From positions 108,333 to 172,332 of the forward strand of contig JACRTB010000006.1 of the NCBI GenBank assembly GCA_014385025.1: a stretch of 64,000 bases of DNA, read 5' to 3'. How positions within the stretch are numbered: the first letter of the stretch is position 1; the number at the start of each line of letters is the position of its first letter. This document shows positions 23,711 through 32,400 of this stretch, piece by piece. Source of the DNA: Yanshouia hominis (lineage in GTDB: Bacteria; Bacillota; Clostridia; Oscillospirales; Ruminococcaceae). Below the pieces are notes generated by a model. The model had not been told where the DNA came from and ran no database searches. It worked only from the letters and a program-made list of their open reading frames with translations. Position numbers and translations under genes: made by a program.

Positions 23711-24259
23711 TTAGAAAATCGCAACCAACTTTTTTATTTTTTCTTCAATTTTTTTCAATCGCTTATCTGCGGCTTGCCGAGTAATACCATATCGTTGGGC
23801 TAAACAAGTTGCATTTGGTATTTTCATTTCATAATAGGACAATATAAAATCTCGTTCTGCTGGACTCAGTTTCAATAGAGCTTGGTGTAAATCCTCAAGA
23901 AGTAAATTCTGAATAGCTTGTTCCGCAGTATCAACAGATTCATCCACAAACAAATCTGTATCCTGATAACCTTCCTCTGTGCCGTCACGATCTCCCACAT
24001 GAGAAGCCGGGAATATAGAGCGACTTTTCTCATGTTCCTGGAGATAGCGGCTGTGGCGGTCCTCCTGTTGGTATTTTTCAAAATCTTTGCGAGAACATTC
24101 CATGATAATGCGGTCATCTTCATCACGGAACATTTTGACTGTTTCAACAAAAAAGCGCCCAGTAAAGCAACCATTGCGGCGTGCCTTACTGAACGCTGAA
24201 AAACTGATTTCCTCCCATTCCTGTGGGCTGTTATTTTTCCAAATGAATACTCTCGTCAT
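23711..24259 (-). CDS. Sigma-70 region 4-like transcription factor
   Basis: A 182-residue protein whose C-terminal part resembles sigma factor region 4: LLKLSPAERDFILSYYEMKI then ATCLAQRYGITRQAADKRLKKIE is the HTH at about 130-175. The N-terminal half is divergent and acidic. Such sigma-like proteins occur in Tn1549/CTn elements and probably control the excision or transfer genes. ATG 24259 has GAGGAAAGG upstream. Confidence 0.75.
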   Translation of the reverse strand: MTRVFIWKNNSPQEWEEISFSAFSKARRNGCFTGRFFVETVKMFRDEDDRIIMECSRKDFEKYQQEDRHSRYLQEHEKSRSIFPASHVGDRDGTEEGYQDTDLFVDESVDTAEQAIQNLLLEDLHQALLKLSPAERDFILSYYEMKIPNATCLAQRYGITRQAADKRLKKIEEKIKKLVAIF

Positions 24260-24436
24260 ATCCTTTCCTCCGTTCAAATTCTTGGTAGTCAGCGAATTTG
24301 AACGGTGTCATGGATATTGTGCTATGTACGCCTCCCAGCGCATACCGGCCTCCTAATACCGGGCAAAGAAAAAGGCCGGAAGTGTTTTCACCTCCAGCCA
24401 TGTTCCTGCCGCCATATTGCAGCAGGAATGAAAAAA

Positions 24437-24454
24437 GCCCGGTTAATGCCGGGC
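24437..24454 (-). terminator. Terminator behind the 24571 gene
   Basis: GCCCGG and CCGGGC form a hairpin with a 6-base loop. On the minus strand it is followed by a run of six T. The rest of the 24260-24540 gap carries no gene that I can support. Confidence 0.7.
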
Positions 24455-24540
24455 CTTATGTAGAAAAGTATTCAATTTAGCGCATTCCTGCCACTATAAC
24501 AAGTATAGCAGGTCGGAAGTCGGAAGGGAGTAGGGATTAG

Positions 24541-24591
24541 GTCGGGGATTTGTCGGGATTTAGTCGGGATTTAGTCGGGATTTAGTCGGGG
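24541..24591. repeat. 11-bp tandem repeats (GTCGGGATTTA)
   Basis: Units start at 24541, 24552, 24563, 24574 and, partly, 24585. The first is a variant and the middle three are identical. The array covers the last codons and stop of the leftward gene and its immediate downstream. At 11 bases per unit, all copies present nearly the same face of the helix. Confidence 0.9.
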
Positions 24592-25107
24592 CAGCTCCTC
24601 CAGGACTTCTGGAATAGAATATCCAAACAAGCAAACAGAAAATAAATAGATGGCTTCTCGTTTTCGGTCATAAAAGACACTGCGTTCTATATTTAGTTCT
24701 TCCAGCAATTCTTTCTCTGTACTGTTAAACCGATAGATGAATTGCTTAGTCAAAATTTCATAGTAAAGTTCTCCTCGATCCGGATACCGTTTCAGACGAA
24801 GGAGTGCACGGTCAATAATATTGACCAGCATTTGATTTTGAACAAGGCAGCAAACTTTTTCTTCAAAGGCTTGCAGTTCAATATCTGGTGCAAAATTTTC
24901 AAGATAGCAGAGGCCGGACTCTATATCTTGTTCTCCCATAATCCAAGCGGTTTCTTGTAATTCTTCTGCCCGCTCACTCAGAACCCAGACTACATCACGG
25001 TAAATCTTTAGAATCAGCTTACTTCTATGAAACGCAGCGTCGCTGTTAAGCCCCAAAGCTGTTAGCCTGCTGTTACATTTTTGGATTGTTGTGCTTTCTT
25101 TTCTCAT
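24571..25107 (-). CDS. ICE/phage-type regulatory protein (sigma region 4-like)
   Basis: A 178-residue protein, helical throughout, with a C-terminal HTH-like part: FNSTEKELLEELNIERSVFYDRKREAIYLF. The layout resembles ArpU/DUF1492-like late regulators of Clostridia phages and ICEs. A 20-bp perfect palindrome lies between its probable -10 (TAATAT) and the ribosome site AAGGAGGG, so it should be controlled by the ImmR-like repressor. Assignment to a named family is tentative. Confidence 0.55.
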   Translation of the reverse strand: MRKESTTIQKCNSRLTALGLNSDAAFHRSKLILKIYRDVVWVLSERAEELQETAWIMGEQDIESGLCYLENFAPDIELQAFEEKVCCLVQNQMLVNIIDRALLRLKRYPDRGELYYEILTKQFIYRFNSTEKELLEELNIERSVFYDRKREAIYLFSVCLFGYSIPEVLEELPRLNPD

Positions 25108-25121
25108 AGAACATCCCTCCT

Positions 25122-25141
25122 TGTTCGCAATATTGCGAACA
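25122..25141. promoter_or_regulatory. Perfect 20-bp palindromic operator
   Basis: TGTTCGCAATATTGCGAACA is identical to its own reverse complement. It lies just upstream of the 25107 start. A related 20-bp site, with the same TGTTCG and CGAACA ends, lies at the promoter of the repressor gene (26224-26243). Confidence 0.85.
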
Positions 25142-25211
25142 TATTAGGTACAAAATAGCATAGCAGAGGAGCGTGAGAGAGGGCAGTGCCTCTCTCTATT
25201 CCCCCATTTGG

Positions 25212-25826
25212 TTATATCAGGTTTCTGGATTTTAGACGAATCTGCATTGCTTGCTTGGAAACCTCAAAAATATTTGCCATTTCAGCAATGAGCTGTTCAT
25301 CTGTCCGGCCTATTCTAAGCCGGTAAAAACATTTTTTGATCTGCGGTAAAGGCATCAGCAGAGCAGAGGCCAGGGTATCCGCCTGACGCTCAATTATGCC
25401 ATGACTTTCGTCGGAAGAAACATTTCCGTTATAAGCAGCAACATCTCCAGTACCGGAGTATAACTTCTTATGTAGTACCCAATGAGCCAGCTCATGGGCA
25501 CAGGTAAAACGGAGCCGCCCTAATTTTGATGGATCACAAAGCCGTTCATCAATTAAGATTGTACCGGCTCTTACTGCAATCATTCGATACTGTCTCTGTA
25601 TCTGGTCATATAAAACAACGGCACCGTCATCGAAAATTGTTTCCCCTAATATCTTGGGGTTTTTTCTTAGTGTATGAAACTCCAGGATTAGATCAAACTT
25701 TGTCTCGATAATGGTTTCGATTGGCACAGAACATGGTTGCCCGGATAGCAGAGAGGGATCATATTCCATCAGGATTTTTCGCCCTACCGCCTCGATTGCT
25801 TCTGTACGGATTTGTGGAATTGACAA
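25212..25826 (-). CDS. ImmA/IrrE-family metallopeptidase
   Basis: A 204-residue protein with the zinc protease motif HELAHWVLH near residue 110, preceded by LGRLRFTCA, and a helical C-terminal part. ImmA of ICEBs1 cleaves the ImmR repressor after DNA damage or cell-cell signals and so induces the element. The start is TTG with GGGGGG upstream. It lies 11 bases after the repressor gene, as in ICEBs1. Confidence 0.9.
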   Translation of the reverse strand: MSIPQIRTEAIEAVGRKILMEYDPSLLSGQPCSVPIETIIETKFDLILEFHTLRKNPKILGETIFDDGAVVLYDQIQRQYRMIAVRAGTILIDERLCDPSKLGRLRFTCAHELAHWVLHKKLYSGTGDVAAYNGNVSSDESHGIIERQADTLASALLMPLPQIKKCFYRLRIGRTDEQLIAEMANIFEVSKQAMQIRLKSRNLI

Positions 25827-25837
25827 AGCTATCCCCC

Positions 25838-26206
25838 CTATCGTTTACGCTCCTTTAGCATTTTCATAAATGTCTGCCATTCTTCATCGGTAGCGTCTAC
25901 TTCTTTTGCCACACGCAAGGCTGCCCGAACAATATCTTTTTCCATGATATAGTCTGGCAAATCAGCAGATACTGTATTGCGTGATTTTGCAGCCAGATCC
26001 AAAAGCAACTCATGCTCTGATTTATCCAAATTCAGAAAGGCGGAGATGCGTTCCACAAAATCTCCATTGGGTGCAGGACGGCGGCTTTGTTCAATATCAC
26101 ACAGATAGCCGTAAGCAATATTCAAATGCTTGGCTGTATCGCGTAAATTGAATTTGTGCGCCTTGCGTTTCTCGGCTATAAATGATCCAAAAGTTATATT
26201 GCCCAC
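25838..26206 (-). CDS. XRE-family HTH repressor (ImmR-like)
   Basis: A 122-residue protein with an N-terminal XRE HTH (FGSFIAEKRKAHKFNLRDTAKHLNIAYGYLCDIEQSRR at about 6-45) and a C-terminal helical tail. Paired with the ImmA-like protease it should keep the ICE quiescent and be removed by proteolysis on induction. AGAGGTG precedes two in-frame GTG codons at 26215 and 26206; 26206 has better spacing. Probable operators lie at 26224-26243 and 25122-25141. Confidence 0.85.
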   Translation of the reverse strand: MGNITFGSFIAEKRKAHKFNLRDTAKHLNIAYGYLCDIEQSRRPAPNGDFVERISAFLNLDKSEHELLLDLAAKSRNTVSADLPDYIMEKDIVRAALRVAKEVDATDEEWQTFMKMLKERKR

Positions 26207-26223
26207 AGCATTCACCTCTCATT

Positions 26224-26282
26224 TGTTCGACGAACTGCGAACATCTTGCTTATATTGTATATCGAACATCTGTTCACTTCAA
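26224..26282 (-). promoter_or_regulatory. Repressor promoter with two different operator types
   Basis: On the minus strand TTGAAG (26277-26282) and TACAAT (26254-26259) are 17 bases apart. Inside the spacer lies CGAACATCTGTTCA (26263-26276), close to the Firmicutes LexA box. Downstream of the -10, TGTTCG-N8-CGAACA (26224-26243) is an imperfect copy of the palindrome at 25122. Confidence 0.75.
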
Positions 26283-26337
26283 GGATAAAAATTTCATTTG
26301 AAAAGAGGTGTTAAAAATCAATAACACCTCTTTTGCG

Positions 26338-27300
26338 CTATATAAATTCCTGAGCGATTTGCTGCATTTCTATAATGCACTCTTTTGGGAATAGAATTTT
26401 TATTTTTCCCTTGAATTTGAATATCCAGCCATAAAAAGTTCCACTGGGGTTCACTTCAATTTTGGCTGTGAAGTGCCCGTCATCATACCTCTCAACAGGG
26501 ACATCTTCTCCGTAATGGTCTATGATTACACGCATCAGTTCGTTTTCACATAACAGGGTTACTTCCTTCGATGACTCTGATGTAAACATATCAACCATTT
26601 TGTTTGTATAGGAGGCTACATCAAATCCCTCTACTGGCATAAAGCAAGTTTCAAGGTTTTCTACGCTTGTTAGCCGATCTACACGGAAGTGAGCAATTTT
26701 CTGATGCTTCAGAGAATATCCAATTAAATAATAGTGGTCATTTTTCCATTCCAGCGCATAAGGATTTACGACATAATAATATCCATCATGCTTTAAGATT
26801 TTCTTTTTTTCTTGAGTATATTCATAGTATTGGAACCGAATTTGCTGATGGTTTCCAATCGCTGTTTGGATATTGTCAATGATGTAGTAAACCTTTTCAT
26901 TATGCGGTTTGACACGGCTGGATAAAGCAGCAAATTTTTGAAGCTGCTCTGCCTGATATGTGCCGGCTAAACGGCATAATTTCTGCACCAGCTCCTCGGA
27001 TTTCTTGGCAGAAATGATCTTCGAGGATGCTACTGCGTCTGTCAGCATTTTCAGTTCTGGATACTCAAACAGGCGGTTTCCCATAAAATATTGGTTTTGG
27101 GTACTCTTAACCACCACAATATCAATCCCAGCATCGATCAGCGCATTGGTATCTGCGTAAACAGTCTGCCGCACTGCCTGAATTCCTTTTCCATTCAGAT
27201 GGGCAATGATGTCAGATACTGTGGCGGGATGGTTTTCATCGGTCCGCTCATAGAGAAACCGGAGTAATTCCAGTATCCGCATATTTGTTGAATTCTGCAT
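26338..27300 (-). CDS. WYL-domain transcriptional regulator
   Basis: A 320-residue protein. It has an N-terminal winged HTH (ATVSDIIAHLNGKGIQAVRQTVYADTNALIDAG), a WYL domain (YYVVNPYALEWKNDHYYLIGYS, then AHFRVDRL) at about 145-220, and a C-terminal WCX-like extension. WYL proteins bind ligands, often nucleotides or nucleic acid, and regulate defence and DNA-repair loci. AGGAGGTGA precedes the ATG. It lies 28 bases after the last small gene of the long leftward cargo cluster, so it is probably its distal gene and regulator. Confidence 0.88.
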   Translation of the reverse strand: MQNSTNMRILELLRFLYERTDENHPATVSDIIAHLNGKGIQAVRQTVYADTNALIDAGIDIVVVKSTQNQYFMGNRLFEYPELKMLTDAVASSKIISAKKSEELVQKLCRLAGTYQAEQLQKFAALSSRVKPHNEKVYYIIDNIQTAIGNHQQIRFQYYEYTQEKKKILKHDGYYYVVNPYALEWKNDHYYLIGYSLKHQKIAHFRVDRLTSVENLETCFMPVEGFDVASYTNKMVDMFTSESSKEVTLLCENELMRVIIDHYGEDVPVERYDDGHFTAKIEVNPSGTFYGWIFKFKGKIKILFPKECIIEMQQIAQEFI

Positions 27301-27328
27301 ACTTCACCTCCTCGATTCTTAAAATGGC

Positions 27329-27469
27329 CTATTTTGTATGGTGTCCAGCCCCAAAGACCAGAAGCAGGGCGACAGCACAGAGAAGCAGGCCGATCCAATT
27401 TCGATCTATAATCAGCTTGATCACCGCCACAAGCAGAAGTCCGCCTACCAGGAGCACAACGCCATTCAT
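27329..27469 (-). CDS. 46-residue two-helix membrane protein
   Basis: This small gene starts MNGVVLLVGGLLLVAVIKLI, has a short RNWIG turn, and a second helix LLLCAVALLLVFGA, ending HHTK. Its ATG directly follows the stop of the DUF4261 gene, with GGAGGA in the last codons of that gene serving as ribosome site. It is likely co-translated with its neighbour. Function is unknown; small membrane proteins of this kind can be toxin-like or act as membrane anchors. Confidence 0.7.
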   Translation of the reverse strand: MNGVVLLVGGLLLVAVIKLIIDRNWIGLLLCAVALLLVFGAGHHTK

Positions 27470-28348
27470 TCAGCGTCCTCCCGAAGCATAGTTTCCCATG
27501 TTGATGTCCAGCACCCCTCTGGGCGGCTGGATCAAGGCATCTTCATATTGGCACTTCCACTGGATCTCCCGGCACATCTGGCCATCCGCCACGCCATCTA
27601 TGGTTTCCCCATCCTCAATGGGGTTATCATGCTCCAGAATATAGGACGCTGCATTATAGGCGTGGTTTACCACCCAGTTGGGGTCCATGCCGTGGAAGTG
27701 GTACTGGAGATCCGGCAAAAACAGGGTGCTCATGCCCACCGTGTCGATGAGCATATCCTCCGTGCCCTCGATGTTGAAGAAACGGACATTGACGCCAAAG
27801 CGGATGAACCGATCCGGCCCCTCAATCTGATGGGAGCGCACATCCTCTGCCAGAAACAGCTTGCCGCAGTTCTGGAAATAGAACGCCTCACAGGTGGGGT
27901 ACAGCTCTGCCAGAGCCTCCAGAAAGTCGGCATCCAGGTTGGCACGCTCCAGCGCTGGAAGCGCCGCAGTCAGCATATCGGTGGCCACCACCTGATATTT
28001 GCACTCCCGGAAGATCCGGTCACGGTCCTCCTGGCAGTCCCACATCTGGCTCATCAGAAAGGCATCAAAGCCTTTGCCCTTGAACTTGTCGCATTTCATC
28101 ACCATCAGCTGTACCGGGCACTTGCCGTCCTGAAATTCCGCGACATGATCCAGGGCGGCAAAGCCGGCCATTTTCTTATCATAACAGAAGCACTCTGTTG
28201 ATCCGATGTGCTTCTCCATTATGGCAGTCATTTTTTCTTTATCCGGCATTTCTACCGGCTCTTTGAACAGCATCTGAATGAGATAGGGGCCTCCGGGCTG
28301 GGGGCCTTTTTTGTCATCCAGGTTTTGCTGGAACACTTTATTGCTCAT
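27470..28348 (-). CDS. DUF4261-like protein
   Basis: A 292-residue cytosolic protein. The C-terminal half, with DLQYHFHGMDPNWVVNHAYNAASYI then EDGETIDG, resembles the DUF4261 family, which is found in immunity-type neighbourhoods. The N-terminal half contains PYLIQMLFKEPVEMPDKEKMTAIMEKHIG. It is a member of the leftward cargo cluster with 2-base spacing from the upstream gene. No catalytic motif is evident. The family call is by pattern. Confidence 0.6.
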   Translation of the reverse strand: MSNKVFQQNLDDKKGPQPGGPYLIQMLFKEPVEMPDKEKMTAIMEKHIGSTECFCYDKKMAGFAALDHVAEFQDGKCPVQLMVMKCDKFKGKGFDAFLMSQMWDCQEDRDRIFRECKYQVVATDMLTAALPALERANLDADFLEALAELYPTCEAFYFQNCGKLFLAEDVRSHQIEGPDRFIRFGVNVRFFNIEGTEDMLIDTVGMSTLFLPDLQYHFHGMDPNWVVNHAYNAASYILEHDNPIEDGETIDGVADGQMCREIQWKCQYEDALIQPPRGVLDINMGNYASGGR

Positions 28349-28350
28349 AC

Positions 28351-29058
28351 TTATTCCTCACTTTTCCTGATGGCATCTTCGATTTGTCTGCTGACGGTGT
28401 CCATATAAAGATACACCCCATCCCGATCGCAGTGGTACAGGTTTGAGTAGCTTGTACTCTCATTGGGGCGGATAGGGTTAGGCTCCACCACCTCGGTAGC
28501 TTCCAGCAGGCCGACACCCAGTTTCGCCGCGGCAGTGAGGGCCTTTTTCAGCACTGCAAACTGTCCATCGCTCCAAAGCCCCTCCAGATCCTCCAGCACC
28601 TTTGGCATCTGCTCCAGATCTCGGAGAAGCTGCACAACCTGCTTCGGAGACAGGTACACACCAGAGCAGTAATTTTCGATAATCTGATTTTCTGTCGGAT
28701 TGGGAAAGGCAGCTGGCACCACCTGTTCCCATGAGGTGAAGTACCGCGCATATTCTGGCTTCTCCTCTATCAGAAAGGAAAAACCGCTCCCTCTGGTGTA
28801 ATAGTAATCTCGGAAAAAACCTTGGATTACAGCAATATAGAATCCGTGGCTTTTGTCAAATAGCTCATCTGGTGCTGTCCCTGCCCCGACTCGCAGGGTA
28901 TCCAGATATTTTTCCGCATAGAAGTCCTCCATTCCATGCTGTGCGGCAAGGACCAGTACCTTTTCCTCCTGTCCCTTCTGTATCCAAGTTAAGGGAGTAA
29001 AATACCATTCCCGCATTTCCTCTGGGGAAATCGGGTGAAAACTCACATCGTATCCCAT
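28351..29058 (-). CDS. Hypothetical cargo-cluster protein
   Basis: A 235-residue cytosolic protein starting MGYDVSFHPISPEEMREWYF, mainly helical, with LSPKQVVQLLRDLEQMPKVLEDLEG in the middle. Proteins starting with this phrase are small single-domain proteins often annotated as hypothetical or immunity-like. Spacing to neighbours is 2 and 12 bases, so it is in the same transcript. I do not recognise a named family. Confidence 0.6.
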   Translation of the reverse strand: MGYDVSFHPISPEEMREWYFTPLTWIQKGQEEKVLVLAAQHGMEDFYAEKYLDTLRVGAGTAPDELFDKSHGFYIAVIQGFFRDYYYTRGSGFSFLIEEKPEYARYFTSWEQVVPAAFPNPTENQIIENYCSGVYLSPKQVVQLLRDLEQMPKVLEDLEGLWSDGQFAVLKKALTAAAKLGVGLLEATEVVEPNPIRPNESTSYSNLYHCDRDGVYLYMDTVSRQIEDAIRKSEE

Positions 29059-29070
29059 AAAATTCTCCTT

Positions 29071-29388
29071 TCACTCACACTCAGGTGATTCCTCTAATGA
29101 ACGGATAATCTCTTGCAGTTCAGCGACTGCATCTTCTACCTGAAGCGCGGTTTCTTCACTCCAAAACCGATTTTCCCCAGCCAACTGATCAATTAGATTA
29201 AATATGGCAACTGCATCAGGAATGGGGATAGATCCCGCTGCCTTCCACCCTGTCTCTTTTTTGTGAAGGTAGGTTTTTATCTCTCCAAACAACTGCTCAT
29301 GAAAGATATTATTACAACGCAGTTCCACAAGAAATCCATTTTCGCCATAAACTGTATCTGAAAAATTTATGTTCAAATATTCCTTCAT
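29071..29388 (-). CDS. Small hypothetical cargo-cluster protein
   Basis: A 105-residue protein starting MKEYLNINFSDTVYGENGFL. It is an acidic alpha/beta protein, with a C-terminal helix EDAVAELQEIIRSLEES. ATG 29388 has AAGGA 7 bases upstream; an ATG at 29394 is too close to it. The size and acidity suit an immunity protein, but there is no toxin partner. Function is unknown. Confidence 0.6.
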   Translation of the reverse strand: MKEYLNINFSDTVYGENGFLVELRCNNIFHEQLFGEIKTYLHKKETGWKAAGSIPIPDAVAIFNLIDQLAGENRFWSEETALQVEDAVAELQEIIRSLEESPECE

Positions 29389-29404
29389 AGACATATCCTT
29401 CTGC

Positions 29405-32400
29405 TCAATCCCACCAGAAGTACCAAACAGTGGACTGCCACAGGACATCCGCCAGATTGCCCACGGTGGGGTCATCCTGCTCCTGATCCACGATGTCTGG
29501 GCAGAAGCCGTACTGCTCTGTGGCGACCTCCATGGCCTTCTCCTGGGAAACAGGGGCCGGGAGCAGGAACTCCAGCTCATCGTGGCTCATGGCGGCAGGC
29601 ACCGCGCCGTACTGCTCGAACCAGTATTTGGCCGCTGCCATCAGTTCCGGCGTGTCGGGGCACTCATTCCAATTTCCAAAGGGCAGGTAGGCGAAGATCT
29701 CCCAGGGATTCTTCACCGGGATTTTTGCCAGAATGAGAGGATAGGTCATATTGTTGTCGGAATTCCAGTAGCTTGAAAAACGACAGTTATCATATCCGCC
29801 CTCCATTTCGCCCAGGACTTCCTCCTCCCAGTCCAGATCATCGTCCTCGGCTTCTTCCTTACGCTGGCCGGTCAATTCCTCCAAAACCGCCTTTCCGTCC
29901 TTGATGGGGGCGGAGAGCATCTCCTTCCGGTACTCCGTTACGGTTTTGAGGTCAAATTCGTAAATGTCCGCATCATTCTCCGGGTCGGCGTTCATCACCA
30001 GACACTCCAACAGCGTTTCGTCATCCGCCTTAATCAGAACCGGCACAAAGCCCTCTTTGACACTTTCCCGTTTGGCATAGTTGTATGCCGACATGATGGG
30101 GTCATCATCCGTCATTGAGGGGAAATAGGTACATTCACAGTCCAGATATTCCATCATGGCTTCCGCAAGGTCTGAAGGCTCCAGAGTGGCCTCATCGAAA
30201 CTCTGTCCCTGCCAGTTGACGAACCGCTTTTCCATGACTTTTGCCATAGCCTGATAATAGTTTTCATCAAATGGGATGAACAGATAGGCTTCATCCTGGA
30301 ACTTATCGGAATAATATTGCTCTGAACCGAAATATTCCAAAGCATAGTTATCAATGTCGCTGGGGAAGTACGGGCTGTCCGCCTCGCCATAGTAATATCC
30401 AGCAAAGGCTGCGCCCTCCTTGTTGAACAGCGCCCCAAAGAGCTGTCCTTTCAGTTGGTCCCGGATAAAGCCACGCAGATCGGCGCGGCTCAGATCTGCC
30501 ATAAACGGCTGCACCTGCTCCCAGTACCGCTCCATAAATTCCGCGCTCATCAGATCATGCTCCATGCACCAGCGCAGATAGATTGCCATGTGGTTGTATG
30601 CATTGATCTCATCCACCGGCAGGCCCTTTTCCTGAATGGATTTCAGGTGCCAGGCGGCATCGTCCATATCGCCGGTGAACTCCTCCTCTGCAAGCGTTCC
30701 TCTGGTGATGGCATTCTGGCGGGTGGGATTGACCACAAAACTGATGCCTGCCATCTTTTCAAACAGGGCGTCCGCATCATGCTCCATCTTATACTCCATC
30801 TCATTATGATAGAGCGGGATCACCTGATAGAAGTTGACCTCCTCGCCGCTCGGCAAAGTGCAGACTTCGCCGCTTTCCTCCACGCCCTGGGGACCGGTCA
30901 GAATAGCGGCGCAGAGCTTCGTGTCCTCTGCAAACGGCGATTGCTTGTCCATTGTGTGGCCAAAGCCCAGCCAGGTATCGTTAGAAATGGGCAGGCGGGC
31001 CAACACTTTCAAGAGGCCAATAGGCCAGTACCACCGCTCATCCTTCAGGGATTTCTCATCCAGTTTCCAATCCGGCGGCAGAGCGATGGCCAGCTCTGCT
31101 CGCTCCAGCTTGTATTCCGCCAGTTCCTCCGGCACATTCATTCGGTGAGCACCCATGCCCATCGTCACCAGTGTGTAATAGTCCCGCTCCTTAGAGGGAG
31201 GAACAACGCAGATGTCCACATGGATGTCAGGGGAAACCAGCTCATGGAACACATTCTCAAACTCACCAAAGGTGTTTTTGATGTGCTGCTCTACCGCAGA
31301 CAGTTCTTCTGTATAAACCTCTGGTACACGATTCTCCTCAGATGACCAGAAGGTTCCCTCCTGTTCCGTCCCGTCTGGGTTCAGAAAGATCTGGAAGTAT
31401 GCGTCGTCCTCGGTCAGCTTATACAGCAGACCCATGCGGTAGTCCAACCCCACCAGCACGGTATCCAGATGGGCTGCTCTGCCGTCCGGGTGGTTTCGAT
31501 CCAACCACCGGCCGCTTTGAAGCCAGCCCTTCAACTCCTTTAACCAGTCAGAATGCAGCTTGGACATTCCTGCTTCATTCATCTGGAATACCAAGTCCAC
31601 AGAATCATCGTTTATGATATATGGGAACTGCGTATAGGGGGCGTTGGGTATGTACTGCTCCGGCTTTGGACCAAAGATTTTCCAGAAGCGCTCCAGCCCC
31701 TCCTGATCGACGGTGATGCAGGAGATAGAGCGTTGCTTGTCATCGGCGTCTGCGTCCAACCCCTGCTGGAGCGTCTGGTCGGCGTCGGGGTTGATCCAGT
31801 GGTACTCCATCTGTTCCAGTGGAGCCCCGGCCTCGATCTCTTTTTTCAAGGTCAGGAACTCATAATCGCCCGGTTCCAGCTTTAATCCCTGCTTAACAGC
31901 ATCCAGCGCACCAGCTTTATTACCAAAATGTGCCCGTAACTTGCCTACTTGTAGCCAGATCCAGGGGTAATCCGGCTCCTCCTGAGCGCCCCGTTCCGCA
32001 TATTTCAGTGCTTCTTCCAGCCTGCCGCAGTACATCAGTGCCACGGAATAGCGGTAGTACCAGGTAGCGCAGCCTGCGGCGTTTTTCTCGGAATCTTTCA
32101 TCCATTCCGCTGTCTTGCAGTAATATCGGTACTCATCCAGATTATTGTAGGCAAAGGCGTACCAGAGGGCGATCTGTAAATCCTGGCGGGCCTGCTTTTC
32201 GCTGAATCGTCCTTCTGCTATACCGTTTTTAACAAAATCATCAAGCCAACTAACCATTTTCCCAAAGTAACCAGCAGTTCCTTCATCAAAGGCCGCCAGT
32301 GTCTCGATGTCCTCTGCCGAGAGCAGGGAGCCGGTTTCCTCATGAATCTCCGGTTCCGGTTCCCGCTCCCACAGGCGGACTGCTCCCGCATCCCGGCGGA

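Noticed and set aside
24541..24591. CRISPR array
   Set aside because: Units are 11 bases, directly abutting, without spacers or cas genes.
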